Positions 21,900 through 33,935 of a DNA stretch of 64,000 nucleotides are shown in pieces. The translations under genes were made by a program, and so were the position numbers. The stretch is from Siderastrea radians (Eukaryota; Cnidaria; Anthozoa; Scleractinia; Rhizangiidae). Positions within the stretch are counted from its first letter, which is position 1, and every line of letters starts with the position of its first letter. The notes under the pieces were generated by a model. It saw nothing but the letters and a program-made list of their open reading frames with translations, made no database searches and was not told the DNA's origin. The stretch spans positions 1,240,501-1,304,500 of the forward strand of contig OZ024894.1 in assembly GCA_964017195.1 (NCBI GenBank). The letters run 5' to 3'.

Positions 21900-22412
21900 A
21901 GCTACATGTTTGAACTTAACACAACCGTCGCTTGTACGCTGTGTTAATGCTCTTAATCGGTCTTTTGAAGCCTTGTGCCTTCAAACAGATGTCCCGGCTT
22001 TCTCATCAAAACTTTGACTGATGACTGGACAGGCTTCAAGAAGCATTAGAGCTTGTTTAGAAAGATATAGTCTCCTACTCCTACGTGTTTTTGTTTGTTT
22101 GTTTTTTGTTTGCTTGTCGAGCTGCGTAGGAGACTACGGTACGTAGGCATTGAAGGAGGAAGTTTTAATTAATAGAAAAACATTGACGCAATTTAAGTTT
22201 CTTTAAGTGCTTCTTTCACCTCTCATGACAACAGAAGGTGTTCAATAAAAATCACGATTGAAAGTTTTGGCGGTAAACCGCTCCCGTTATTTTTTCTCAA
22301 ACGTCTACTCCGGTATAACTCTGTTTTATTGAGCACGCACCTAGTGGTGTACGTTGAATAAAGGTCTTTGGCTTCAATCGTTGAATATCACTGTCAAAGA
22401 GAACCATAAACG
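21900..22412 (-). pseudogene. GPCR 5' stub unit 2
   Basis: The start region is present, but the initiator itself has become ATT at 22,376-22,378. About 50 bases of receptor sequence remain before the shared stub breakpoint. The same left-hand landmark (GATATAGTCTCCTACTCC) as in the other stubs is present. The receptor-proximal flank is interrupted at 22,413 by a transposon. Confidence 0.7.
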
Positions 22413-23710
22413 GAGGGTCCACAATAGGTTTCTCAGATCCCGCCATCCCGCCTCTTTTTTCCTGTTAATCTCGCCGTCCCGCCCTTCTTTACGTCGAAAT
22501 CCCGATCCCGCCCAAATTTTGAAATTGTTTTCTATGTTCATGATGAAAGCATCACATACCTATTATACAACGGGTAGCAGACAAACACGTTTTTATGGTC
22601 GACGTTTTTGTGGTCTCGATATCGCCACTAATGATCCTAACGTGAGTCTTGTTTGTGTTATTCTGTCTTACCTTATCTTGTCCAGGTATTAGTGAAAAGT
22701 AAAGATTGACAAAGATTTTTTTGTTATGATATTCTCGGCCCTGCTTTTTTTGGAAGACAACCAGCCGAATGTCTTTACGACATGACCCTATTTCTGTTCA
22801 AAATTTTAATAGAAGGGGTAGTTGTGCAGTGTTTAGCGCGCCGGGGTTTTGATCTGAAGGTCGGTGCGTTCCTCAGACACAAAAGTGTTCTCCACGTTGT
22901 TTCTCTACACCCAGCTGTATAAAAATGGGTTGTATCCTTAGACAAGGCTAGGGGCACAAATTAAGGTCAACCAGGATCGGTCCAGTTATGAGGTCTGCAA
23001 AAATGAAATGTAGAAAAGATTTGTAAAAGTCGACTCACCGTAACAGTCTATTTCAAAGCTTTTAGTGTCTTTACTTGCCTTCAGAAAATATCTGCTTGGA
23101 AGTGTTCTTTTCGAAGAACGGCATTCCTACTCGCACTCTTTTCACAATATATAGCAACAAAACTTGTGATGTCAAATACCTCGTTTACGGCGACCGTCGT
23201 TACATTATCGTCGCCCTTGTTGCCATACCGGCTAGACTAACCATAGCTGTTCCAACCAACGCTCAATGGAAAGGGTCAGAAAAGTGATGAACGCAGACAA
23301 GGCCAAGAAATGCAACACGACATGTTACCCCTTTCTTGTGATGAAAGTGACGAGAATAGAAATGTCCAAAATCAACACAAAACACCACAAAAGGACCCTT
23401 ACTAGTTTGGCATTCAGGCTACCCTGCCTTGGTCCATTCATTGCTTGAAAGACGACACACTTCATACCACAAAAAATACATTTGTATCAGCCTGCCTTGG
23501 TAAAATCATGTAGTCTCACAAAAATTCAAATGCCGTATCCCGCTACTATTCCCTTGCGATTCTCGCATCCCGACTTCTCAAAAACACAAAATCCCGCTCC
23601 CGCTTGTAATTGAAGTTCCCGCATCCCGCTCCTATTTTCAGCTCCCATCCCGAATATCGCCACAAAAATAAGCCATATCCCGCATCCCGCCAAACCTATT
23701 GTGGACCCTC
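22413..23710. mobile_element. 1.3-kb non-autonomous hAT-like element
   Basis: The ends are GAGGGTCCACAATAGGTTT and its exact complement. The flanks CATAAACG and TAAACGGG share TAAACG. The paralogous flank at 17,310 reads GTAAATGGGC with no insert, which gives an empty site. hAT elements make 8-bp duplications and have similar ends. Near both ends the interior is rich in CCCGC/CATCCCG words. No transposase domain is visible. A SINE is inserted inside. Confidence 0.8.
22815..22965 (+). mobile_element. tRNA-derived SINE fragment
   Basis: A box A-like word (TGCAGTGTTTAGCGCG) and a degenerate box B region (AAGGTCGGTGCGTTCC) are followed by a core with CTACACCCAGCTGTATAAAA, as in the tRNA-derived SINE at 27.7 kb. 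It is nested in the hAT-like element. Confidence 0.6.
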
Positions 23711-23959
23711 TAAACGGGCTAGCTAGGTTTTGAGAAAACGCTTTTCAGGCTTTATCTTTGGAAAAAACTTTCATTTTCAAAAATCCAGATTTCGCCTTTC
23801 AAACTTATCTGTGTGTCCGTATGTGGAAGAGTCAGATGGTTAAAACTACCAGATTTTATTGGCTGCATGGTTTGCAGTTACATTACATTTTCTACATGAC
23901 TTTTTTTTTTCCGGGACGTTCCACATTTCTGAATCTTAGAAGCTAACTGAAGCCATCTG

Positions 23960-24790
23960 CAGTTACAACATGAAAATGCATTTCGAAATATGTTTATGAT
24001 ATTGTGTCAAATGTCTCTCATTTACCAGCAGTAAATTAAAGGGTGGAGAGATGAATTGAGCCGGATACACCAGTCTCAAAAAGTAAAGTCCAGAGTCGGT
24101 ATGTGGTATGGTATCTTATTTGGGGATTCCATCGGCAATCCGCCAATAAATTAGCGGCAAATAACAAAACAAAAACACCAGATAGACGTAAACTGCTGTG
24201 TAAGCAGATTTTTTCAGCCTCCCCACATTTGCCATTTCTTCATTCCCAGTGTGCTACTTGATGGACTTGAAGGGCTTGGATTTGATGTGCATGGCGTCGC
24301 ACGGTTAGGTATATATTCAAATTAAAAATTTTGTGGTTATTATACAAGCAGTAGTAACAATGCATACATTCACCTTAAAATATCCGGGTTCCAATAACAC
24401 ATTGAACTGATAATCACATAACAACACGCTTGTGAGTCACAAGTTCCTGGTATCTGAGATGAAGATGAATGGCCAAGAATCTGTCTGCACTTAAAGGCAT
24501 GACACCGAAGAACGAAGCAAAAGTAAATACAAATCCTGTGATGCGGTAAGCGATGGACGTGGCATTAAAAGTTGAATTTTTCTCTGTGTTTTGTTGCAAC
24601 TCCATAACAAGACATGCAATGTATAAAGGTTGGACTCAGGAGTAATGTTTTTAAAGACTTTGTTAACGAGGAAGTCTTTCTTACCGCATGTATTGTGATA
24701 CTGTTCAACGTGATGGCTGTATAAGATAAGAAAGCATGGATGACGTGGTTGGGCGACGTACGAAGAAGAGAGGTCTTTAACTTCTTTCAT
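23960..24790 (-). pseudogene. GPCR pseudogene 4 (subfamily B)
   Basis: A nearly full-length but heavily damaged receptor. The N-terminus MKEVKDLSSSYVA starts at 24,790. TM1-TM2 contain frameshifts and a deletion of most of TM2. TM3 with LSADRFLAIHL is intact at 24,414-24,605. TM4-TM7 survive only as interrupted homology down to the tail near 23,965. Subfamily B is marked by NATSIAYRITGF before TM3. Confidence 0.85.
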
Positions 24791-26031
24791 TGCAAACTCA
24801 CAAGTATTTAACTATGACAGACAGGTTTGGCCGAAAAAAGCTCGCGACTACAGTAGTGACTTTTGAGGCTTTATCTTCACAGATTTCGTTTGATCTTGAA
24901 AAATTCAAAACGCTTATTCCCAACTGATGTGGAAGATCCAGATCGTTCAATCTTCGTATTGGACAAGCATCACTGAGCTGCTGTTCCGTCCAACAAAAAA
25001 CTGGTGCAAAACAATAGAATTCATATATCGCCGGAAACGACGTGGGAAACAAAACTGGTAGCAAGTTGGAATTTAACTCAAGCGTAGCTTCACGTGAATG
25101 CGGAGATGAATAAGTTGTTCACTAATCCTTTGGTCTTTTGAAGCTCAGTGTGCCTCAAAAAAGTGTCCCATTCGTTGACATCAAATGTTTTTCTAATCTC
25201 AATGTTTGTTCCTTAAATGAAGATGCAGGACTGGCCAGGCCACAAACAAGCATTAAAGATCGTCCAGTAAGGTACCAAAGCAGGAATTTTTAGTAAACAA
25301 CGTGTGTTTGTATAGGAAAAAATTACTGACAAGCTGGTTCACAAATGAGTATTCAAGTAAAACCCGATTGGTACTTGTCTCATAACGGTATAACGGGGTG
25401 GTAACGAGGTATGTTGGATCAGGGATCAAAGGGGTGGGATCGGGGATCAGAAGGATGGGATCAGGGATCACAGACCATGGGATCAGAATCAGCAAATTTT
25501 TTAGGGATCAGGGATCAGGATGCAACATATTTGTGGGATTAGGGACGAAAATGGGTCACGCTTTTGGAATCAAGGATCAGAAATTTGCGTACAAAAATGG
25601 GATCAGAGAAGAAAAAACATACCTCGTTACCACCCTGGGTATAAACCGTTTCCGTTTTTCTCCCTCAAATGCTTCGTCTGTACCTGGTAATTTTTGCGAC
25701 GATTGATATAGCGATAAATAATATAATAAAAGACCATTTTCTTACATGATTCTTTAAAAGTTATTCAGTTACTTGGTTGAATGGCTTTGTTTTTCAAACT
25801 TACTCCACATTAATTGATGGGAGGGATGGAACTTGCAGAATTCAAAACGAGAAATATTCATATGATAGGAACTGATCAAGAAGAAGGATTTTGTTGTTGC
25901 GCATGACTGATACATGTCGAGGAGAGAAATGATGAGAGAGAGGTGCTGAATGAATACATTAATTGATGGGAGGGATGAAACATGCAGAGTTCAAAACAAA
26001 AAACACATATATGATAAGAACTAAGCAAGGA

Positions 26032-26062
<31 letters not shown>

Positions 26063-27200
26063 TCTCTCAATCTCTTTACGGTGGCCAATTCACCTTATCA
26101 ACTCAGTTGATAAATCCAAAATTTCAAGAATAAACTAGTTGAATGAAAAGCGTTCGTTGATACTGTGCGGGTTAAGTCTGCGATTTGAAAAATGACTTTA
26201 GTTGTAGATGAGCACGGCTTTCTGTGTAACCTTGATGTAGGGAAAGGCCGCAGACAGACATATGTTGGCGCGCTAGAATGATCAGGGAGATATGAGGTGT
26301 CAGGTGTCCCTGTTTCGGCGTTCGAAAGTTTTCACCGTAAAGTAGTTTCGTTCAAAAATAAGTAAGTTGAGAATTGAGTTGAGAAATAAAACTAAGTTGA
26401 GAATTTAACAAAACAGTTATTCTACTCGCACTTTTTTGGATACGAGTTGGCACCGTTTATTATTTATCACCTCACATCCAACGCTTATCCAACCCACGCT
26501 CGTGAAACAATTGTTAAATATCCTTTCTCTGGGTGGTGTTTATTCTTTTCTGTCAAACACTTAACTATAAAAGACCCGCCAAGTTAGAAACAGTCAGTCA
26601 TGTGTTTAAGACAAATACAAATAGAAAGTAAAACAGGTATCTTAGTAATAAGCACATACTAGCGGGTAATTTACCCACATTATGGCATTTGTGACAGCTG
26701 ACAAAACAGTCATAATGTTTTCTTTTCACTAATGACACGATTGTTACAAGAATAAAAATATAACGCCTTCAATTAGTGCGAAAACGTGTTTTTATTACTG
26801 AAGTGTGTTAAAGCCAGCCTCGTCCAGTAAGGGGCCTCTAAAATTTTGTTATTTATAAAAACAACCCACGAAACTGAAGTTTAATTTTTTTCTTTGTGTG
26901 CTGAACTTAACACAAGCGGCGTCGTTTGAAAGCTGAATTGTTTACCGGCTGATCTAAATTCGGTCTTCAGAAACCTTGTGCCTCAAGCATATGTCCCGGC
27001 CCTTGTCATCAAAACTTTGTCTATGATTTGCATGTTTCTTCAATTAAATGAACCCGAGATGACTGGCCAGGCTACAAGTAAGCATTACAGATTGTCCAGT
27101 TTGACTGAAGGAAGAAAATTTAATTTCAAAACCTCCATGGAATTGAATTTTGTTGTTCTTGTGTTTGCTTCTTTCAGTTCTTGTGAAAAAATTTAGCTTA
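24791..27200. repeat. Spacer module, copy 1 of 3
   Basis: This stretch is parallel to 52,440-54,930 and 57,050-59,335: receptor 5' flank, then a block with GATATAGCG.TAAAT, then the PLE-like words ACGAAGGGCTAACGCTC (26,035), then a block ending in GGATACGAGTT and a TTTATTATTTATCACCTCAC word. No gene is visible. A hAT MITE at 25,394 is absent from the other two copies. Confidence 0.75.
25394..25637. mobile_element. 244-bp hAT-type MITE with empty-site evidence
   Basis: Ends are CGGGGTGGTAACGAGG and CCTCGTTACCACCCTG. GGTATAA lies on both sides (25,387-25,393 and 25,638-25,644). The paralogous module at 57,937 reads CATAACGGTATAAACCG without the insert. The interior is a degenerate repeat of GGGATCA. 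There is no ORF of its own. Confidence 0.92.
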
Positions 27201-27671
27201 TTCACTAAAGGATAATTGAGGTCATCACAGGTACCTTGCATGGTGTTTAACATCTTGAATTCTTGAAAAACCCTGATATCAAGGGCCAAGGGACTGGGAA
27301 ATTGGGGCTGGGGTTCGCTATAAACTAAACATCTTTAAAAACTGCTTTAGAATTTGTGGGAAAACGGCCAAAGCCTTGTTACGCCGGGGTTTGGCTTACA
27401 TTGTCCGTAAATGTTAGGCAGTGTTAGGTTGCACCACTCGGCGGTATCCAGATTTGCCGGAACAATAAAAAAAAATGCGTGGTTTAGGATATGCGTCAGT
27501 GCATCTCTGTTGATCAGTGTTACGCGTTCAACTTCAGTTGTGTGATGACGTTTATTCGTTATATCGGCGTAAGTTTGGGCTTTGGATTGCTATATCAGGG
27601 TTTTCGTTATAGTACGTGGGTTCGTTATATATGATGGGGTTCTGCTCTACATATTTTACTGTAACTTTGGC
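27201..27671. other. Degenerate repeat region, pogo-like words
   Basis: Words such as TTCGTTATATCGGCG, CTATATCAGGG and GTTCGTTATA recall the palindromic ends of the pogo/Tigger MITE at 61.7 kb, and GATATACCAGGGTTCCATTG near 27,995 could be the other end. The order is scrambled and I cannot define an element. No gene is visible. Confidence 0.3.
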
Positions 27672-27951
27672 CGGTAAAGTCGCACACGAGCCAAGGAGAG
27701 CTTATCCCGGTTTCTGTAGCATGAAGCAACTGAGAGTATTGCTACTCCCCCTGAATGGGATGCTAGTCCATCGCAGGGTTACCCCCCAGCAGTATGTCGC
27801 CAGTACCCATTTATACACCTGGGTGGAGAGAGACGAATGTGGGGTAAAGTTTCTTGTCTAAGGAAACAACAGGATGGCAGGGACTAGACGTCGAACCACC
27901 GACCTTCAGACCTAAAGTCCAACGCGCAAACCACTACACCACTGCGCCCTG
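27672..27951 (-). mobile_element. tRNA-derived SINE
   Basis: Read on the minus strand from 27,951, a head with box A (TAGTGGTTTGCGCG) and box B (GGTGGTTCGACGTC) is followed by a core with CACCCAGGTGTATAAATGGG. These are features of widespread invertebrate tRNA-derived SINEs. The 3' boundary is approximate. It would be transcribed by RNA polymerase III if active. Confidence 0.8.
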
Positions 27952-28124
27952 ACGAAACCGGGCACTTCGGCCGAGCTGAAGAATATCGTTCGATATACCA
28001 GGGTTCCATTGTACCTGCAATTAAGCCACTTCACGGCGCATGTTTTTCTAGTTAGTTCTGATAGTTCACGTATTGAAGAAAGCTCAAGAGGAACATTGAA
28101 TTAATACTCCGTCGGTGCATTCAG

Positions 28125-29102
28125 CTAGCGGAAGCTTTCGTGGACTCTTTCTTCAGTTGAACATGAAAATGCATTTCGAAACATGTTTATGACATTGTGT
28201 CGAATGTGTCTCATTTTCCAGCAATAAATCAAAGGATTGAGAGATGAATTGAGAAACACCAGGGTAAGAACATAATGTTCAGTCACGTATATATCGGTGC
28301 TTGATTCATGAGTTATAGCTTTAATCCAAGAAGTACAACTTTTTGGCAAATAACAAACCAAAAACACGAGATAGACGTAAGCTGCGGTGACTGCAGATTT
28401 TTTCAGCCTCCCAACATTCGCCATTTCTCCATTCTGTGCTGGTTGTTGTACTTGAAAAGCTTGGATTTGATTTGCATGGCGTCGTACAGCTTCATATATC
28501 TTGTAATTTAGAAATGCTGTAATTATTATACAAGCAGCTCCAATAATGGCTCGTATCACGTCAACAATATTTTCTGAGTTCGTAAACGCAACCAACGAAA
28601 GAATTGCACTCAACACCCAAATTGAGATCACCACAGCAACAACACGCTTGTGAGTCACAAGTTCCTGGTATCTGAGATGAAGGTGAATGGCCAAGAATCT
28701 GTCTGCACTTAAAGCCATCACACCGAAGAGCGAAGCAAAAGCAAATAAATATGCTGTGGTGCTGTATGCAATGGATGCAATGGATATGGTATTAAAAGTA
28801 GGATTGCTTTCAGTGTTTTGTTCCAGCTTCATGACAAGATGGCCAATGTATAAAGGTTGGACAAATAAACCAACACCAAGATCAGAAACACCCAGACTTA
28901 GGAGAAATGTTTTCAGAGGCTTTGGCAACGACACCGTCTTTCTTATGGCGTGAATTGTGACAACGTTCAACATGATGGCTGTATATGATAAGAAAGCATT
29001 GAAGACGCAGTTAGCGATGTACGTTGAATGGAGGTCTTTAGTTTCCATAGCTGAGTTGAATATAACTGTCAAATAAAAATTGAAAAAGTCGAAACGCTTC
29101 AA
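28125..29102 (-). CDS. Intact rhodopsin-class GPCR, melanocortin/adenosine-like (subfamily C)
   Basis: A complete single-exon seven-helix receptor. The likely start is codon 19 (METKDLHSTY, ATG at 29,046-29,048), shared with paralogues, giving 307 residues. In 325-residue numbering, N46 is the TM1 asparagine, D74 the TM2 aspartate, DRF 134-136 replaces DRY, W162 is in TM4, CYLP 250-253 replaces CWxP, and NPLIY 289-293 is the TM7 motif. There is no cysteine at the top of TM3 or in the very short second extracellular loop, and no TM5 proline. That pattern recalls melanocortin-type (MECA) receptors. It would signal from the plasma membrane through a G protein; the ligand is unknown. The tail has one cysteine (FSCS) that could be palmitoylated. 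It is one of three undamaged receptors here. Its upstream flank is duplicated at 17.5-18.4 kb. Confidence 0.93.
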   Translation of the reverse strand: MKRFDFFNFYLTVIFNSAMETKDLHSTYIANCVFNAFLSYTAIMLNVVTIHAIRKTVSLPKPLKTFLLSLGVSDLGVGLFVQPLYIGHLVMKLEQNTESNPTFNTISIASIAYSTTAYLFAFASLFGVMALSADRFLAIHLHLRYQELVTHKRVVAVVISIWVLSAILSLVAFTNSENIVDVIRAIIGAACIIITAFLNYKIYEAVRRHANQIQAFQVQQPAQNGEMANVGRLKKSAVTAAYVYLVFLVCYLPKSCTSWIKAITHESSTDIYVTEHYVLTLVFLNSSLNPLIYCWKMRHIRHNVINMFRNAFSCSTEERVHESFR

Positions 29103-29984
29103 AACGCATCAACGGAGCTTGTGAGTAAAACCCGAATCAGTTGAACCTGCACGACTTGCTACGCGCTAAAATTCGCTAAGACAACGAATTGGGCAGCTAT
29201 CTCTGAGCTGCTGTTCACATCCTATAGAATTTAAACAATAGCATCGCTACAAACAGCACGAAAACAAAATTGTTAGTGGATTTGGTAGCTAAATGCTTGA
29301 ACTTAACACAAGCTTCGCTTTAACTCTAAATTATCAGTTACCGGCAGGTTTATGTCTGAGTTCGGTCTGTTGACACCTTGTGCCTAAAGCAGATGTCCCA
29401 GCCCTTGCCATCAAAACTTTGTCCCGGATTTGCATTTTTCTTTAATTAACTGGGAAGACGACTGGCCAGGCTACAAAGAAGCATTAAAGATCGTCCAGTT
29501 AGGGACTAAAGGAGGAAAATTTTAATTTTAAAATATTCACATAAATTGAAGTTAACTTTTTTGTTCTTCTGTGTGCTTCTTCTTCAGTTCTTGTAACAAA
29601 ATATGAGATTAATTAATTTCCTAAAAGTCATCAATACAGGGGGGGGGGGGGTTGTTGAACGTTACAACGGTAAACCGTTCCTGTATTTCTTTCTGAAAAT
29701 TTTACTCTATAACTTGTCTTTCTTTGTGTGGTGATGATAGACATATTTACCGATTATTTTGTGAAAAACAGGTGGTTCGTACGAAAGACACATTGGATAT
29801 TGCTTGCTTTGAATGGGTTTAGCTTTTAACCTTACTTACACTGTCAAGTAAATGGATGGGGCAAGCCCGAGATCAACGTCATTCGGTACTGATTCGTATA
29901 GCTGGAAATGAAGCAGAGAACCAGTTTGTCTAGCTAGATTGTTATTAGTTATTTCTCGTCTGAAGTTGTTCTTTTCGTTTTGTT

Positions 29985-30016
<32 letters not shown>

Positions 30017-30357
30017 CGTTTGTCGTTTGTTTTGTTGTGTTTTTTTTTTGGGGGTGCATATTCTGCAAAGCAACTTTGATTCTGCTAATTTTTATTTATT
30101 TATTTATTTATTTATATATTTTACTTATTTTTATTTCGCCACACCACAGACAACAATACAAAGATAATGAGTAAAGAAAAAGAGAGAAGAAATGGTGGTA
30201 ACAGTGGCAAGGAGGCCTAAAGGAAACTGTAGAGTGCAGTTTTGAAAAGAAAATCTGTTCTACGCTGGTTAATGTAGCTACATTTTCTTCACGGCTTACT
30301 TGTATGAAGTTCCAGAGTTCTGAACACTATGGCTTTGTGGGTGCAATGTTTAGCTGA
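29103..30357. other. Receptor 5' flank with simple-sequence tracts
   Basis: The stretch to about 29,990 parallels 17,540-18,400. It contains a poly-G run near 29,640, TTTTG-rich sequence near 29,990-30,020 and a TTTA run near 30,090-30,115. No gene is visible. Confidence 0.6.
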
Positions 30358-31223
30358 CTAAAGCTTTCTTCCGTTGTAACATGAAAGTGCATTTCGAAAT
30401 ATGATTACGATATTGTGTCGAATTTCTCTCATATTCCAGCAGTAAATCAGGAGATTGAGAGATGAATTGAGAAACACAAGGGTCAGGAAATACATTTGAA
30501 TCACATCTAAAACGGTATTTGATTCAGAAGTTAAAGTGTTAATCAACAGAGTACAAGATATTGGCAAATAACAAACCAAAAATACCAGATAAACGTTAAC
30601 TGTCGTGACAGCAGATTTTCTCAGCCTCCCAACATTTGCCATTTCTCCATTCTGTGCTGCTTGTTGTACTTGAAGGGCTTGGATTTGATCTGCATGGCGT
30701 CGTGCGGCTACATATATCTTGTAATTGAAAAATGATGTAGTTATAACACAAGCTGCAAGAGTAATGGCCACAGTGACGTTAGCAATATTCCCCGGGTTCC
30801 AAACCCAAATCATTGAAATACTTGCGCTCAGTATCCAAGTCGAAATCACCACAGCAACAACGCGCTTGTGAGTCACAAGTTCCTGGTATCTGAGATGAAG
30901 ATGAATGGCCAAGAATCTGTCTGCACTTAAAGACACCACACCAAAGAACGAAGCAAAAGCAAATAATTTTTTCGTGATGAGGTATGCGATGGATATGGTA
31001 TTAAAAGTAGGATTATACTTTCAGTGCGTTCTTCCAGATTCATGACAAGACGGCCAATGAATAAAGGTTGGACAAATAAACGAACACCTAGATCAGAAAT
31101 ACCCAGGCTTAGGAGGAATGTTTCAAGGCTTTCAACGTTTAACGTGATGGCTGTAAAAGATGAAAACGCATTGAAGACGCAATTTGCAATGTACGACGGA
31201 TAGAGGTCTGTAGCTTTCTTCAT
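30358..31223 (-). pseudogene. GPCR pseudogene 5 (subfamily C), nearly complete
   Basis: Residues from LSADRFLAIHL through TM7 (NSSLNLLIYCW) to the tail form one open frame of 193 codons (30,358-30,939). The 5' part (start MKKATD at 31,223) is open to ECL1, but a deletion removes intracellular loop 1 (from LNV to SLETF), and a small indel after ERTES shifts the frame before TM3. NPLIY is NLLIY. The damage is light, so it probably died recently. A truncated product starting in TM3 would not make a working receptor. Confidence 0.9.
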
Positions 31224-33764
31224 TGTCAAGTATATACTGACTACCAAAAAGGGGACTGATTGAAAAAGGCGTTTGACAGCAGTCAGCTCTTTAGCCTTCC
31301 TCTTTGCAGGAACATTATATATCTTGAAAAAATTAAAACGCTTTTTCCCACTCTTTGTGAAGAACCATATGGTTCACCCACGATGTTCCATGTCACAAAA
31401 TTCGTTCAACTTATTTGACAGGCATCTCTGAGCTGCTGTTCACGATCCAATAAAATTTAAAACAACAGCAACGCTTCAAACGGCATGGAAACAAAATTGT
31501 TAGTGGACTTAAGAAGCTAGATGCTTGAACTTAACACAAGTGTCAGTTGAACACTGAAATATTCATGATCTTTTGAAACCTTGTGCCTGAAGCAGATGTC
31601 CCAACCCTTGTTATTAATACTTTTTTCTTGGATTTGCATGTGTCTTTAGCTATGTGAATATGAAGGGCCAGCCGGGCTACAAATAAGCATTAACTCGTCC
31701 AGTTAGGGACTGAAGCAGGAAAGTTCAATTCAAAAACATCCACGAAATTGAAGGTTAATTCTTATTTCAGTTTTTGTGACAATTCGAGAAAAAAACGATC
31801 AAAAGTTATAATGGTAAACTGTTTCCGTTTTTTTTCCTCGGACTTTTTTCGTAACTTGCCGTTTTTTCGAGGATAAACATATTAAGAGACCATTTTCCTT
31901 TGTGCAAAACAGGTGGTTCCGACATAAAACACTTTGATAATAATTTGGTTTGAATGGGATCAGTTTGTAAACTGACTGGGATGGATGGGACACGCCGATT
32001 TCAGAAGAAACATTCTTATAGCAGGAACGGCATGTAGCAAAGAGTGATTTTCGTTTCTGTAGATTTGTTATCAGTTTTTTCGTGACTGTGCTTGTTCTTT
32101 TTGCATACTAGATCAGAATCCTCCTAATGATAACATATATTCGGAAGTTGTCGTTTGCGCTGAATAAGGCCGGTAACGCTCGCTACAATTCCTGTAGAGT
32201 CCAGTTTTAGAAAGAAAATGTGTTCATGGCTGGTTTGCACCGAGTTGCACTTTCTAAAGATGTCTTATTTCTAGAACGTTTCCCCACCTGGCATATACAG
32301 CTCGCGTATTTCTATATTACATATAAAGGTTGGACCAATACACCAACCAACACCGAGATCAGAAACAGCCAGACTTAGGAGCAATGTTTTTAAAGGTTTT
32401 GGTAGCGACGAAGTATATGACAGTATATAACTGTCAGGGAGAGCCGCAACGTTAGTGGGGAGAAATAGATTGATTTTGAAAAATTTAAAACGCATCTTTT
32501 GAAATTATGTTTAAGAACTAGATGGTTAAACCACGATGTTCCACGCTGCAAAATTCGTTCAAACAGCGTATTGGGCAAGCATCGATGAGCTGCTGTTCAC
32601 ATCCAATAAAACAAATACATGCAGTAGCATCCCTGCGAACGGCGTGGAAAACAAAATTTATGGAAGACTACTTTCACAAGAGCACACAAGCGTCGCGTGA
32701 ACTCTAAATAATGTAGGCTGATCTCAGTTCGGCCTATTGAAACATTGGACCTGAAACAGATGTCTCAGCCCTTGTCATCAAAACTTCAGATGCCTTGGAT
32801 TTACATGTCTCTTAAGTTATATGAAGACTGACCTGGCAGGTTACAAATGAGCATTTAAGATCGCCCAGTTAACTACTGAAGCAGGAAAATTTAATTTAAA
32901 AACAACCATATAAACATCCCTTTAATGTTTGTGTTCTTCTGGCTGTTTCTTTCAGTTTTTGCGACAAGATATAGGCTTAATTATCCACTCAACGGTTAAT
33001 AAATTCAAGAAAAAAAATCGATTGAACGGTAAACCGGTTCTTTTTTTTTCCTCCTGAGATTTGTCCTTTATAACTCGCTCTTTTTGTGATCATAAATATA
33101 TTTAGAGATCAGTTTTTTGTGATGATAAATATATTTAGAGATCACTTTTACCTGGTTCCAACACAAACGCCTTTAAGATAACTTGGTTTGAATGGGTTCT
33201 TACTTGCAGTAAGTGGAAGGAGCATGCCAAGTTCAGAAAAAGGGATGTCATTCCTATACTGAGGAACTGAAACAGGGAAAGATTTTTGTTTGCTTGTTTG
33301 TTTGTTTTTTGCACGTACTGTATTGCGATCTTAATCCCGACACAAGCGATGTTAGCGTGTGTGCATGTGTTGATAAGATATTTGTCGTTTTTGCTGAACG
33401 AAGGGTGACGCTTATTGAATTCCAGTGGACTCCGTCTTAAAAAGCAGTCTGCTCTTGCCTGGTTTACAGATGCATTCTCTACATGGCTTACTTCGAGGAA
33501 AACCAATAGCTCTAAACATTGACATGATTGCCTAAGGCTTTGTCGGTGCAACGTTTAGCTAACTGAAGCCTTCTTCAGTTGTAGCATGAAAATGGATTTC
33601 AAAGTATGTTTATGACATCGCGTGTCACGTTTCCACGCTGCAGGCAATTATGGGGCTCCCCTGCCTGTTCTTTTCGATTGACTTCCCCTGAGCGAGAAAA
33701 GAGACTATTCGTTGTCTATACAGTCCCTGGCTTACAGACTAACCAAGCTAACTCTAGGTTAATT
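31224..33764 (-). other. Receptor-flank sequence with a GPCR fragment
   Basis: Flank homologous to the other receptor upstream regions. At 32,318-32,424 about 100 bases of TM2-loop 1 coding sequence (LPKPLKTLLLSLAVSDLGVG) survive, joined directly to 5' flank (TATAACTGTC), so TM1 has been deleted. A second scrap at about 33,575-33,620 matches a receptor tail. The word GATGATAAATATATTTAGAGA occurs twice near 33,080-33,140 as a short tandem repeat and also at 19.86 kb. Confidence 0.7.
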
Positions 33765-33935
33765 AGGGTGGCCCTTTAGATCGAATTGGAATTCGGAAAT
33801 GTTGGTTTGGGGAAACCGGAGAACCGGAGAATAGCCTCTCGGAGCAAGGACGAGAACCAACAAAAAACTTAACCCACACATGACGCCGAGCCCGGGAATC
33901 GAACGCGGGTCACTGATATCGTGTGCCGTGTTCAG
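33765..33935 (-). mobile_element. Invertebrate SINE fragment
   Basis: Read on the minus strand, a box B-like GTTCGATTCCCGGGC is followed by sequence complementary to CCGGAGAACCGGAGAATAGC, a familiar invertebrate SINE body. The tRNA-like head is truncated. The paralogous module at about 55,030-55,070 has no such insert. Confidence 0.65.

Noticed and set aside
25876..26088. Minus-strand ORF MATVKRLRDDVLSVSPSSD as a small gene
   Set aside because: It is the complement of a PLE-like repeat segment found in several places in the window and carries no family signature.
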